Positions 1 to 8,472 are shown, counted from the stretch's first letter. The stretch is DNA of 35,759 nucleotides from Allobrachymonas sp. (GCA_030529305.1 JAUMXD010000003.1:1-35759), one strand, 5' to 3'. The notes: generated by a model from the letters alone, not told the origin. Made by a program: numbers and translations.

Positions 1-2
1 AT

Positions 3-458
3 TTGGGTGGATTGAAAGTGCGTATTCCCAGGCACTATGCCGAATATGTGGAGTATGACGACGATCCAAGCTGGGGAGAAAAGCGCAAAGGCCCAGCGCC
101 TGAGCGAACGTTTGACTCGAAGTTGCGCAGTTTTGGAATCGAAGCACGTTTTCCTGATATGGTTGGTTTGGAAAATGATCAGCTTCGAAAAGAATACCGC
201 TCATACAACCTGAACCCAGACAACCCTTGGATTAGTTTTACTGTCATTTCAGGGAGAAGCTACCCATCATTAGGAGCCAATGCGCGTAATGGGTTGGCAA
301 AAGGGATAGGCGAGTACAGTGAGTATTGGTGGGAGAACTATAAGAGATTGTCAGAAAAATTGTATGGTTTGGAGGCTTATTTTTTAGAGCCTGTCCAAGA
401 TCTCTTCGCTGGCACTTGGAAACGGAAGCGAGCGGTGGTCTGCTGCGTTGCAAATTAG
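3..458 (+). CDS. Hypothetical protein, both ends doubtful (accessory gene remnant)
   Basis: An open frame enters from the left edge, so the TTG at position 3 is probably internal and the true start lies outside the window. The readable part is about 150 residues, soluble, rich in Tyr, Trp and charged residues (for example KVRIPRHYAEYVEY near the start and EYSEYWWENYKRLSEKLYGL near 103-122). From memory it resembles small proteins found beside type VI secretion effector genes; this is unverified. Those relatives, as I recall them, run on after the Tyr-Gly-Leu segment. Here the similarity seems to stop near residue 128 (about position 390), and a basic tail follows (TWKRKRAVVCCVAN). The region is visibly AT-richer than the rest of the window, which suggests horizontal transfer and a broken 3' end. 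No function is assigned. Confidence 0.5.
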   Translation: MGGLKVRIPRHYAEYVEYDDDPSWGEKRKGPAPERTFDSKLRSFGIEARFPDMVGLENDQLRKEYRSYNLNPDNPWISFTVISGRSYPSLGANARNGLAKGIGEYSEYWWENYKRLSEKLYGLEAYFLEPVQDLFAGTWKRKRAVVCCVAN

Positions 459-625
459 ATGCTTAAGCCAGTTTGAACCTGGTTACACCCTCGCCCACCG
501 GGTGCAAAGGGTTTTACCCATAATATCCAGGCCCGCTGATTCGGCGAATCGGCATGGGGGCCAGCGTTTACAAGCGCTCGTCCACCATCCATCCCCAATC
601 GCCATTGCCCAAAGAGGAGAACCTC

Positions 626-1147
626 ATGCGTATCCGTACCCTGCTGACCCTGATTTTTTGTGCGCTGGTTGCCACCTTTGTGGCGCTGAACTGGAACGAG
701 CTTTCACAGCAAACCACTTTGAACCTGGGCTTTACCCAGGCGCAAGGGCCGCTGGGCTTGGTCATGCTGGGCTTGCTGCTGCTGTCCATCCTGGTCTTTG
801 GTGCTTATGCCTTGGCCGTGCAAACTACGTTTCTGCTCGAAACACGGGCCCACGCCAAAGAGATGAAAAACCAGCGCGAGCTGGCCGACAAAGCCGAAAG
901 CAGCCGCTTCACCGATTTGCGCGCCTTGATTGAGCGCATCGAAAACGATGCTCAAGCCCGCGCCAACCAATCGCAGCAACTCGTGCAAGAGCAATTGCTG
1001 TCCGTACAACGCGAGCTGCGCATCGCCATCGAAAACAGCGGCAACACCTTGGCCGCCTACATGGGCGAGCTGGAAGACCGCATCGAACGCCATGGCAACC
1101 CCAGCGTCCGCGCCACTCAGACTGGCCACACACCGCCTGCTGTCTGA
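626..1147 (+). CDS. LapA-domain (DUF1049-like) inner-membrane protein with coiled-coil tail
   Basis: This is a 173-residue protein. Two hydrophobic segments (about residues 3-21 and 42-66) flank a short loop containing LNWNELSQQTTLNLGF, the layout of LapA/YciS-type proteins, which help couple lipopolysaccharide assembly at the inner membrane in Escherichia coli. Residues about 72-155 form a charged, Gln- and Glu-rich stretch likely to be a cytoplasmic coiled coil. That makes the protein longer than the roughly 100-residue E. coli LapA. The ATG at 626 was chosen over an in-frame ATG at 554 because AGAGGAGA lies just upstream (612-619) and because the first transmembrane segment then begins at the N-terminus. 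There is no lapB next to it. Family assignment is fairly good; the role is inferred. Confidence 0.75.
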   Translation: MRIRTLLTLIFCALVATFVALNWNELSQQTTLNLGFTQAQGPLGLVMLGLLLLSILVFGAYALAVQTTFLLETRAHAKEMKNQRELADKAESSRFTDLRALIERIENDAQARANQSQQLVQEQLLSVQRELRIAIENSGNTLAAYMGELEDRIERHGNPSVRATQTGHTPPAV

Positions 1148-1154
1148 CCTTGTC

Positions 1155-1263
1155 TGATTGCGGGCGGGGTCTGCCACAACGCCTTGGCAGGATTGGCCAA
1201 GGCGGCTGATTGCATCGCCAAGCGCTGCCTCAAACGCCGCATCAAAACCCCGCCCCCCAATCA
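1155..1263. repeat. Long imperfect inverted repeat enclosing a second hairpin
   Basis: Arms at 1155-1170 and 1247-1263 pair over 15 base pairs, with one small internal loop at C1161 opposite C1256-C1257. Inside lies a perfect 8-bp hairpin, 1181-1188 (GCCTTGGC) with 1196-1203 (GCCAAGGC). There is no T-run on either side, so it is not a canonical intrinsic terminator. It occupies the gap between the LapA-like gene and dapC. Confidence 0.6.
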
Positions 1264-1288
1264 AGCAAACTCTGCACCGCCAAGGCAT

Positions 1289-1311
1289 GCGGGCGCTTTT
1301 ACAATGCCCGC
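1289..1311 (+). promoter_or_regulatory. Possible dapC promoter -10 region inside an inverted repeat
   Basis: TACAAT at 1300-1305 resembles a sigma-70 -10 box and lies about 60 bp before the dapC ATG. It sits between GCGGGC (1289-1294) and GCCCGC (1306-1311), an inverted repeat that could be an operator or a hairpin. No good -35 box is seen at the usual spacing, so the call is weak. Confidence 0.3.
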
Positions 1312-1363
1312 TTCTTTCGCCCCTTGAAGCTGCGCATGCTGCCAGCTGCTCTCGCCACGCCCC

Positions 1364-2584
1364 ATGAATCCGCGCCTTGACCTGCTGCAACCCTATCCGT
1401 TTGAGCGCCTGCGCCAGCTGTTTGCGGGCGTTACGCCCAACCCGGCCTACAGAGCCATCAGTCTAGGCATTGGCGAGCCACGCCACGCTACGCCGCCCTT
1501 CATTCAGCAGGCTTTGTGCCATGCCATCACCCACACCGATGGCTTGGCGGGCTACCCGGCCACGGCTGGCACACCTGCCTTGCGCCAGGCCTGTGCCGAT
1601 TGGTTGCAGCGCCGCTATGGCATTGCGGTAGATGCAGCTACGCAGGTGTTGCCCACCAATGGCTCGCGCGAAGCGCTGTTTGCCTTTGCCCAGGCCGTGC
1701 TCAACCCCACGCAGAGCGATGCCGTGGTGCTTTGCCCCAACCCCTTCTATCAAATCTACGAAGGCGCGGCCTTGCTGGCAGGCGCCACGCCCTATTTCGC
1801 GCCCAGCGTGCCTGCACGCAATTTCGCCGTAGATTGGGACAGCGTGCCCGAAGCCATCTGGCGGCGCACCCGGCTGATCTATGTATGCTCGCCCGGCAAC
1901 CCCACGGGCGCAGTCATGCCTTTGTCTGAATGGGAAAAGCTCTTTGCCCTGTCTGAGCGCTACGGCTTCATCATCGCTTCGGACGAGTGCTACAGCGAGA
2001 TCTATTTCCGCGACGAGCCCCCGCTGGGCGGCCTGCAAGCCGCGCAGCAACTGGGGCGCAGCGACTTCAAAAACCTGCTGATGTTCACCAGCCTTTCCAA
2101 ACGTAGCAATGTGCCGGGCCTGCGCAGTGGCTTTGTGGCAGGTGACGCAGCACTGGTCAAACAGTTCTTGCTCTACCGCACCTACCACGGCAGCGCCATG
2201 AGCCCCGTGGTACAAGCCGCCAACATAGCGGCCTGGAATGACGAAGCGCACGTGATCGACAACCGCCGCCTGTACCGCGACAAATTCGAGCAAATCACGC
2301 CGTTGCTGGCCGAAGTGCTGGACGTAAAACTGCCCGATGCGGGCTTTTACCTGTGGGCGCACGTAGGCACGCTCTGCGGCGGGTCAGACAAGGCTTTCGC
2401 CCGCGCCTTGTACGAACAATACAATGTGACCGTGCTGCCCGGCAGCTTTCTCGCGCGCGAAGCGCAAGGCCACAATCCGGGCGCTGGCCGCATCCGCATG
2501 GCCTTGGTCGCTGAACCAGCTGATTGCCTGGAAGCCGCAGAGCGCATCCGCGCTTTTGTGCACAGCCAACAGGCCAAGACCTGA
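1364..2584 (+). CDS. dapC: Succinyldiaminopimelate transaminase (DapC)
   Basis: This 406-residue class I/II aminotransferase (fold type I, PLP-dependent) converts N-succinyl-2-amino-6-ketopimelate to N-succinyl-LL-2,6-diaminopimelate, using glutamate as donor, in the lysine and peptidoglycan-precursor pathway. Visible motifs are the N-terminal LGIGEPRH (34-41), SPGNPTG (176-182), the PLP-phenol contact region SDECYSE (206-212), the Schiff-base lysine K246 in SLSKRSN (243-249), and PGLRSG (251-256). Length is normal for the family. dapD lies 299 bp downstream on the same strand, which separates this enzyme from acetylornithine-type or general aspartate aminotransferases. The ATG at 1364 has no strong Shine-Dalgarno sequence, but it places the conserved N-terminus (PYPFERLRQL) correctly. 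Confidence 0.9.
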   Translation: MNPRLDLLQPYPFERLRQLFAGVTPNPAYRAISLGIGEPRHATPPFIQQALCHAITHTDGLAGYPATAGTPALRQACADWLQRRYGIAVDAATQVLPTNGSREALFAFAQAVLNPTQSDAVVLCPNPFYQIYEGAALLAGATPYFAPSVPARNFAVDWDSVPEAIWRRTRLIYVCSPGNPTGAVMPLSEWEKLFALSERYGFIIASDECYSEIYFRDEPPLGGLQAAQQLGRSDFKNLLMFTSLSKRSNVPGLRSGFVAGDAALVKQFLLYRTYHGSAMSPVVQAANIAAWNDEAHVIDNRRLYRDKFEQITPLLAEVLDVKLPDAGFYLWAHVGTLCGGSDKAFARALYEQYNVTVLPGSFLAREAQGHNPGAGRIRMALVAEPADCLEAAERIRAFVHSQQAKT

Positions 2585-2717
2585 TGCTTTACGGCGCTTG
2601 AGGCTTAGCCGTTGTACCCACAGCCGGTACTTATCGCACGCTAGCACGTTACCTACTGTGCTTGGCAAGCCAGCAAACCTCGTAGGGATGCCGCAAATGC
2701 GGTATCTTTGCCGCGCT

Positions 2718-2743
2718 GCCAGATAGAAATCTGGCTGTTCTTT
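2718..2743 (+). terminator. Possible weak intrinsic terminator after dapC
   Basis: A perfect 7-bp stem, GCCAGAT (2718-2724) with ATCTGGC (2729-2735), has an AGAA loop and is followed by TGTTCTTTTC. The stem is short and the T-run is interrupted, so dapC and dapD may still be partly co-transcribed. Apart from this and a smaller CCGC/GCGG hairpin at 2691-2702, I see nothing in the 299-bp dapC-dapD gap. Confidence 0.35.
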
Positions 2744-2883
2744 TCACACAGCCAACGGCTTGCCGTGGCGCAGCTTGATGACCACAATCGCTGCCATCAG
2801 CCTGCCAAGCATCACCGCCAACCGCTTTTGTCAAACACGGGTCTTCTTTTCATCACTCTCTTCGTCAAAGGAAAGCATCTTTC

Positions 2884-3711
2884 ATGAACACCGAACAATT
2901 GCAATCCATCATCGACAACGCTTGGGAAAACCGCGCCAACATCACCGCTGCCGTGGCCCCAAAAGAAGTGAGCGAAGCGGTTGAACACGTGCTGGCCGAG
3001 CTGGACGCTGGCCGCTTGCGCGTAGCCACACGCGAAGGCGTGGGCCAGTGGACAGTGCACCAATGGATCAAGAAGGCCGTGTTGCTGTCTTTCCGCCTGC
3101 GTGACAACGCCTTGATGCAAGCGGGCGACCTCAGCTTTTTCGACAAGGTGCCCACCAAATTCGGCGGCATGAGCGAAGCCGAACTGCAAGCCACGGGCGT
3201 GCGCGTGGTGCCACCCGCTGTGGCGCGCCGCGGCAGCTTCATCGCCAGGGGCGCCATCCTCATGCCCAGCTACGTCAACATCGGCGCCTATGTGGATGAG
3301 GGCACCATGGTCGATACCTGGGCCACCGTGGGCAGCTGCGCCCAGGTGGGCAAAAACGTTCACCTGAGCGGCGGCGTGGGGCTGGGCGGCGTGCTCGAAC
3401 CCCTGCAAGCCGGCCCCACCATCATCGAAGACAACTGCTTCATCGGCGCGCGCAGCGAGATCGTTGAAGGCGTGATCGTGGAAGAAAACTCCGTCATCAG
3501 CATGGGCGTGTACATCGGCCAAAGCACCCCGATTTACGACCGTGCCACCGGCCAGATCAGCTACGGCCGCGTGCCTGCGGGCAGCGTCGTCATCAGCGGC
3601 AGCCTGCCCAAAGACGGTGGCAAGTACAGCCTGTATGCGGCCGTGATCGTCAAGCGCGTGGACGCCCAAACCCGCGCTAAAACCAGCCTGAACGATTTGT
3701 TGCGTGATTGA
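2884..3711 (+). CDS. dapD: 2,3,4,5-tetrahydropyridine-2,6-dicarboxylate N-succinyltransferase (DapD)
   Basis: A 275-residue cytoplasmic enzyme that transfers succinyl from succinyl-CoA to tetrahydrodipicolinate, the step immediately before DapC. The N-terminal helical part (about 1-100) carries [22 protein letters not shown] (47-68). The central part (about 108-215) shows the hexapeptide pattern of a left-handed beta helix ([20 protein letters not shown] and following turns). The C-terminal cap contains [12 protein letters not shown]. Length matches E. coli DapD (274). The ATG at 2884 follows AAAGGA at 2867-2872. A very strong terminator lies downstream. In many relatives dapE follows; here it does not. 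Confidence 0.96.
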   Translation: MNTEQLQSIIDNAWENRANITAAVAPKEVSEAVEHVLAELDAGRLRVATREGVGQWTVHQWIKKAVLLSFRLRDNALMQAGDLSFFDKVPTKFGGMSEAELQATGVRVVPPAVARRGSFIARGAILMPSYVNIGAYVDEGTMVDTWATVGSCAQVGKNVHLSGGVGLGGVLEPLQAGPTIIEDNCFIGARSEIVEGVIVEENSVISMGVYIGQSTPIYDRATGQISYGRVPAGSVVISGSLPKDGGKYSLYAAVIVKRVDAQTRAKTSLNDLLRD

Positions 3712-3840
3712 ACGATCAATGGTACTTGAAGGATGAGAGACATAATTAACAGCAGCCTTCATCTCTGGCATTGGCCTCAACCAGGCCGTTCAACACGCAA
3801 CCATCTGCGCATCCAGATTGGCAGATCACAGCATTGAGCA

Positions 3841-3874
3841 AAAGCCCTTGCCGTGGTGGCAAGGGCTTTTTCTT
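3841..3874 (+). terminator. Strong intrinsic terminator after dapD (probably bidirectional)
   Basis: A perfect 12-bp stem (3841-3852 with 3858-3869, arms AAAGCCCTTGCC and GGCAAGGGCTTT) has a GTGGT loop and is followed by TTCTTT. It sits between the convergent dapD and TSUP genes, so it could end transcripts from both sides, with a poorer U-tract on the minus strand. Confidence 0.9.
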
Positions 3875-3959
3875 TGGCTGTGAGCTGTTTTCAGCTTGGG
3901 TGAATGATGCGGTGTAGTAGGCGGCCATCTTCAAACAAGCATGGCTGCACCACCCGCCC

Positions 3960-4733
3960 TTAACGCACAAAAGCGTCGTAGCCGGTTTTGAGAATCAGCA
4001 GGCTCACCACCCCGATAAAGGCGACGCGCACAAAGCCTGTGCCATGTTTCAAGGCCAGGCGCGAACCCATCACACTGCCCGCCACATTGGCCACGGCCAT
4101 GCTCAAGCCCAGCTGCCACCAAACATGCCCTTTGCTGGCAAATAATACAATGGCCGCCACATTGGTGAACACATTGATGAGCTTGGCCCCTGCCGAGGCA
4201 TTGAGAAAGTCGTAGCCCAGCACCCGCACAAACAAAAATACCAAAAAGCTGCCTGTACCCGGGCCGAAAAAGCCATCGTACAAGCCCATGCCTGCACCGA
4301 TGACGCAGGCCAGCAGCGTTTCGTGCCGTCCGCTGCAACGCGGTTGATGCTGCTGCCCCAAATCCTTCTTCACCAGCGTATACAGCAGAATCGCCAGCAA
4401 AATGAAAGGCAAAGCTTTGCGCAGATAAGTGGGTGCCACCAGGGTCACGGCCCAGGCTCCAACGAATGAGCCGACCAGGCCGCATAGCGCTGCAGGCAAC
4501 ATGGCCGCCCAGCGAATGGGCACGCGGCGGCTGAATTGCCAAGTGGCAAAGCTCGTTCCCCAAACAGACGCCGATTTGTTGGTGCCCAAAAGGGTTGCAG
4601 GCAAGGTGGCCGGGAATGTGCTAAACAAGGCCGGTACCAGAATCAACCCGCCACCGCCCACAATGGCATCGACAAAACCCGCCCCTGCGGAAGCCAGCGT
4701 CACAACCAGCCATTGCAACCACTCTGTTTGCAC
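3960..4733 (-). CDS. TSUP (TauE/SafE/YfcA) family membrane permease
   Basis: A 257-residue polytopic inner-membrane protein of the sulfite-exporter TauE/SafE family. Family hallmarks are the glycine-rich repeat near the N-terminus (GAGFVDAIVGGGGLILVPAL), TLLGTNK, and the second-half repeat GAGMGLYDGFFGPGTGSF. These proteins move small, mostly sulfur-containing or organic anions; the substrate here cannot be told. The frame stays open upstream to a TTG at 4784. I chose the GTG at 4733 because AAGGAG (4742-4747 on the plus-strand numbering) sits 8 nt before it and because it places the first membrane segment near the N-terminus, as in the family. It lies downstream of the secDF terminator and is convergent with dapD. 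Confidence 0.88.
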   Translation of the reverse strand: MQTEWLQWLVVTLASAGAGFVDAIVGGGGLILVPALFSTFPATLPATLLGTNKSASVWGTSFATWQFSRRVPIRWAAMLPAALCGLVGSFVGAWAVTLVAPTYLRKALPFILLAILLYTLVKKDLGQQHQPRCSGRHETLLACVIGAGMGLYDGFFGPGTGSFLVFLFVRVLGYDFLNASAGAKLINVFTNVAAIVLFASKGHVWWQLGLSMAVANVAGSVMGSRLALKHGTGFVRVAFIGVVSLLILKTGYDAFVR

Positions 4734-4979
4734 GCTCCACACTCCTTGGTCTGCGATCTTTTCTTTCAGCTTTCTTTTGAGCAAGCAGCTTTTTACAGTG
4801 AGTTGCTCAGCCCGTAATATCCAACGACCTAGCAGGCCAGCGCCATTGGTGGATACCCCACGCCCCTACTTGGGCACAAGTCTGTTAGGACGAATACGAA
4901 AACAAGCTGGCGCCAATTCATTCCCAGCCTGACCCAATTGCACTGCGATATACAGCGAAGGGCACGCTTCACATCATTT

Positions 4980-5015
4980 AAAAAGGGGAACAGGCCCAAA
5001 AGCCGTTCCCCTTTT
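4980..5015 (-). terminator. Intrinsic terminator of the yajC-secD-secF unit
   Basis: An 11-bp stem pairs 4981-4991 with 5005-5015 (AAAAGGGGAAC and GTTCCCCTTTT). It is extended by an inner GGC/GCC after a one-base bulge. On the minus strand it ends in TTTTT. It begins about 30 bp past the secF stop codon. The rest of the 4734-5046 gap holds only the TSUP Shine-Dalgarno region and shows no further gene. Confidence 0.85.
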
Positions 5016-5046
5016 CGATGCGAGCCCAAAAAGGCCAGCGCGGCAC

Positions 5047-6018
5047 TTAAACCACGGCCCCTGCGTTGGGATCGTTTTTGCTGGAACCCAAATGCTTGTT
5101 GTTATCGGAGCCTCCGCCTTTCTTGAGCAAATCCTCGCGCTTGATGCCCAGCCACAGCGCCATGGACGTGGCCACGAACACCGAGGAATACACACCGAAC
5201 AAGATGCCGATGGTCAGGGCCACGGCGAAGTAATGCAGGGTTTCGCCACCAAAGAACAGGATGGACAGCACCATGATCAAGGTACTGCCGTGCGTGATGG
5301 CCGTGCGGCTGATGGTGCTGGTGATGGCGTGGTTGACGATTTCCACCGTCTCCATCTTGCGGAAGTGGCGGAAGTCTTCGCGCACGCGGTCAAACACCAC
5401 CACCGACTCATTCACCGAATAGCCCAGCACTGCCAGCACGGCTGCCAGCACCGAAAGCGATACCTCCCACTGGAAAAAGGCGAAAAAGCCCAGGATGATG
5501 ATCACGTCGTGCAGGTTGGCCACGATGGCAGAGATGGCGTACTTCCACTCGAAGCGCACGGCCAGATAGATGATGATGCCCAGCACCACGCACAGCAGCG
5601 CCTTCACGCCGCTGCTGAACAGTTCCTTGCCCACTTGCGGGCCGATGAAGTCCACCCGCTGCAAAGCCACCGACGCGTCTTGCTCCTTGAGGGCCTGCAT
5701 CACCTGCGCGCTTTGCTGCACCGAGCTGACGCCCTCTTGCAGCGGCAGGCGGATCAGCACCTCTTGCGAGGAGCCGTAGTTCTGCACCACCACATCCTTG
5801 TAGCCCATTTTTTCGATGGCGCTGCGCACCCCGTCCAGCTGGGCCGGTTGGGCATATTTCAGCTCCATGAGCGTGCCGCCCGTGAACTCGACCGAAAAGT
5901 GCAAGCCGCGCGTGGCCAGAAAGAACACGGCCAGCGCGAACATGATGGCGGAAATGATGTTGAACACGCGCGCATGGCGCATGAAGGGAATGGTCTTGCG
6001 GATTTTGAAGAATTCCAT
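5047..6018 (-). CDS. secF: Protein translocase subunit SecF
   Basis: A 323-residue inner-membrane subunit of the SecDF complex, which uses the proton gradient to assist protein export through SecYEG. It shows the N-terminal transmembrane segment, then FTGGT (45-49), the marker at the start of the periplasmic domain. A C-terminal bundle follows with GYSVNESVVVFDRVRE and the RTAITHGSTLIMVLSILFFGG segment typical of SecF. The ATG lies 3 nt after the secD stop; AAGGAC at the end of secD serves as Shine-Dalgarno, indicating translational coupling. The last 25 or so residues are a polar, low-complexity tail (GGGSDNNKHLGSSKNDPNAG), slightly longer than in E. coli. Confidence 0.97.
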   Translation of the reverse strand: MEFFKIRKTIPFMRHARVFNIISAIMFALAVFFLATRGLHFSVEFTGGTLMELKYAQPAQLDGVRSAIEKMGYKDVVVQNYGSSQEVLIRLPLQEGVSSVQQSAQVMQALKEQDASVALQRVDFIGPQVGKELFSSGVKALLCVVLGIIIYLAVRFEWKYAISAIVANLHDVIIILGFFAFFQWEVSLSVLAAVLAVLGYSVNESVVVFDRVREDFRHFRKMETVEIVNHAITSTISRTAITHGSTLIMVLSILFFGGETLHYFAVALTIGILFGVYSSVFVATSMALWLGIKREDLLKKGGGSDNNKHLGSSKNDPNAGAVV

Positions 6019-6021
6019 GAC

Positions 6022-7974
6022 TTAGTCCTTGCTGCTGGCGTTGGTGTTGGCGTGATGGGGCAGCTTGGCCTCTTTTTCGGGGCGCCACACCGAACCGATG
6101 GAAAGCTCCTTGACTTTGCGTCGGCCGTACCACAGATTGACCAGGCCGCGCGAGAAGAACACGGCCGAGAACATCGAAGTGAGAATGCCCAGGCAATGCA
6201 CCACGGCAAAACCGCGCACCGGGCCGGAGCCAAAGGCCAGCAAGGCAATGCCCGCGATGAGCGAGGTGAGGTTGGAGTCCAGAATCGTGGCCCAGGCATG
6301 CTCGTAGCCCGAATGGATGGCCGCCTGCGGCGAAACGCCTGCGCGCAGCTCTTCGCGGATGCGCTCGTTGATGAGCACGTTGGCATCGATCGCCATGCCC
6401 AGCGTCAGCGCCATGGCGGCAATGCCCGGCAGGGTGAGCGTGGCTTGCAGCATCGACAGCACGGCCACCAGCATCAGCAAATTCACGCCCAAGGCGATTG
6501 ACGAGATCACGCCAAACAGCATGTAGTAAACGCACATGAAGAGCACTACGGCCACAAAACCATAGACCACGCTCTTGAAGCCCTTGTCGATATTGGCAGC
6601 GCCTAGCCCGGGGCCGATGGTGCGCTCTTCCACAATGTCCATCGGCGCGGCGAGCGAGCCCGAGCGCAGCAGCAGGGCCGTGTCGGCCGCTTCTTGCGTG
6701 CTGCGGCTGCCGGTGATTTGCACGCGCCCGCCTGGGATTTCGTCGTTGATGACGGGAGCCGTGACCACCTCGCCCTTGCCTTTTTCAAACAACAGAATGG
6801 CCAGGCGCCGCCCCCTGTTTTCGCGCGTGATGGTTTGGAAATCGCGCGCGCCGCTGCTGTCGAGCTCCAGATTCACCGTGGGCGCATGCGTTTGATGATC
6901 GAAGCCCGTGTTGGCATTGGTGAGGTTGTTGCCGGTGAGCAGCACTTCTTTCTTCAAGATATACACGGGGCGCTGGCCGTGCGCATCGGCGCGAGCAAAG
7001 AACACTTCCGAGCCAAAAGGCACGGCCGCCTGCTCGCTTTCGGGCTTGCCCAGATTGCGGTCTTGCTCGGCCTGATGCGCCTGCGGGCTTTCGTCCACCA
7101 AGCGGATTTCGAGCGTGGCCGTGCGGCCCAGAATTTCTTTGGCCTTGGCCGTATCCTGCACGCCTGGCAGTTGCACCACCACACGGTCGCTGCCCTGCTG
7201 CTGGATCACGGGCTCAGCCACGCCCAGCTCGTTGATGCGGTTGTTCAGCGTGAGAATGTTTTGCTTGACGGCCGCTTCCTGAAAGCGCGTGGCCTCAGCC
7301 GGGCTGAAGGTGGCCGTGAGCGAATGCTTGGCCGTGGTCTGCTCGCCGCCGCGCATCCACTGCAGCTCGGGCGTGCCGTCTTGCAAAACGGGCTGCGCAG
7401 TGTCGAGCGTGACTTCATCGGCAAACGCCATCACGAAGCCGTTTTCCGTGCGCTTGACGTCGGCCACGGCGATGTTTTTCTGCGCCAACTGGTTGCGCGC
7501 ATCCAGCGCCAGCGCGTCCAGCCGCTTGCTCAGCGCCTCCTGGGTATCGACCTGCAAGGTGAAATGCACGCCGCCGCGCAAATCCAGCCCCAGGAACATG
7601 GGCGAAGCGCGCAAGGCGCGCAGCCACTGCGGCGAACGCGACACGAGGTTGAGCGCCACCGAGTAATCGGGCTCATCCGCCTGGGGGTTGACGGCAGTAT
7701 CCACCACGTCGCGCGCCTTGATCTGGGTGTCGGTTCCATCAAAGCTCAAAACGAGCGAATTGCCCTGCTGCTCCACCAGCGTCGGCTGCAATTGCGCGGC
7801 AGCCAGCGCCGTGAGCGCACGCTGCTTGAGCGCTTCGTCAATCGCTGCCGTGGCCCGGCTGGGCGAAATCTGCACGGCCGGTGCTTCGCCAAAGTAATTG
7901 GGCAAGGCATAAATCGCCGCAAGCAACACGACCACGAACATGGTGATGTATTTCCAGAGCGGATATCGATTCAT
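6022..7974 (-). CDS. secD: Protein translocase subunit SecD
   Basis: A 650-residue inner-membrane partner of SecF. It has an N-terminal transmembrane helix (YPLWKYITMFVVVLLAAIYALPNYFGEAP region), the signature GLDLRGGVHF (near 128-137) and a large periplasmic domain with LNNRINELGVAEPVIQQQG. The C-terminal six-helix RND-like bundle carries the conserved TLGMAIDANVLINERIREE stretch (A528-E537 region). The aspartate in AIDANV is the residue linked to proton flow in this family. It is somewhat longer than E. coli SecD (615), with the extra length in the periplasmic part and a charged C-terminal tail. The gene follows yajC by 156 bp and overlaps its transcription unit with secF. Confidence 0.97.
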   Translation of the reverse strand: MNRYPLWKYITMFVVVLLAAIYALPNYFGEAPAVQISPSRATAAIDEALKQRALTALAAAQLQPTLVEQQGNSLVLSFDGTDTQIKARDVVDTAVNPQADEPDYSVALNLVSRSPQWLRALRASPMFLGLDLRGGVHFTLQVDTQEALSKRLDALALDARNQLAQKNIAVADVKRTENGFVMAFADEVTLDTAQPVLQDGTPELQWMRGGEQTTAKHSLTATFSPAEATRFQEAAVKQNILTLNNRINELGVAEPVIQQQGSDRVVVQLPGVQDTAKAKEILGRTATLEIRLVDESPQAHQAEQDRNLGKPESEQAAVPFGSEVFFARADAHGQRPVYILKKEVLLTGNNLTNANTGFDHQTHAPTVNLELDSSGARDFQTITRENRGRRLAILLFEKGKGEVVTAPVINDEIPGGRVQITGSRSTQEAADTALLLRSGSLAAPMDIVEERTIGPGLGAANIDKGFKSVVYGFVAVVLFMCVYYMLFGVISSIALGVNLLMLVAVLSMLQATLTLPGIAAMALTLGMAIDANVLINERIREELRAGVSPQAAIHSGYEHAWATILDSNLTSLIAGIALLAFGSGPVRGFAVVHCLGILTSMFSAVFFSRGLVNLWYGRRKVKELSIGSVWRPEKEAKLPHHANTNASSKD

Positions 7975-8130
7975 GGTGGAACTTTTAAAAATAAAAAAAG
8001 AAATGCGTACGGCACCGATCGGATCAGCCGTACGCGCGTGTTATCAGCTTGATCACTCTCAACGGGTGGGACAATCCATGCCCTCTGCTGGCCGTTTCAA
8101 GAGATTGAAGCAGCTGGAACTCAAACAAAT

Positions 8131-8472
8131 TTAAAAACGAATCGTGCCTTTGGGCAGAACCTGGGTCACGGCAACTTTTTGGATCAAGATTTCCACGTCC
8201 TTGGCGATTTGAAGTTCGACATTTCCGTCTTTGATGCGGCTGACCTTGCCCATCAGGCCACCCACGGTGATGACTTCGTCACCGGTAGACAGGTTTTCGA
8301 GCAGGTTGCGCAGCTCTTTCTGCTTTTTCAGCTGCGGGCGCACCATGAAAATGAAGCCCACGATGAACACCACCAACATGGGCGCCACCTGAACGAGGGT
8401 GGACATGAAATCACCGCCTTTGGCGCCGGCCGATGCGGTTTGAGCGTAAGCATTACTGATGAAAAATAGCAC
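8131..8472 (-). CDS. yajC: Preprotein translocase subunit YajC
   Basis: A 113-residue single-span membrane protein that associates with SecDF. The short N-terminus (LFFISNAYAQ) is followed by one transmembrane helix (about 25-44) and then RPQLKKQKE and GDEVITVGGLMGKV, the YajC signature, ending in VLPKGTIRF. The GTG at 8472 was preferred to the TTG at 8490. GGGAG (8480-8484) lies 7 nt upstream of it, and the resulting start aligns with the E. coli N-terminus MSFFISDAVA. In many relatives tgt and queA precede yajC; here the upstream gene is a glycosyl ligase. Confidence 0.95.
   Translation of the reverse strand: MLFFISNAYAQTASAGAKGGDFMSTLVQVAPMLVVFIVGFIFMVRPQLKKQKELRNLLENLSTGDEVITVGGLMGKVSRIKDGNVELQIAKDVEILIQKVAVTQVLPKGTIRF

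Noticed and set aside
1158..1367. Small frames between lapA-like gene and dapC
   Set aside because: They run through the inverted repeat, lack ribosome-binding sites and have random composition.
5092..6501. Plus-strand open frame of 469 codons opposite secF/secD
   Set aside because: His/Arg/Gln-rich translation, no ribosome-binding site, and fully covered by real minus-strand genes.
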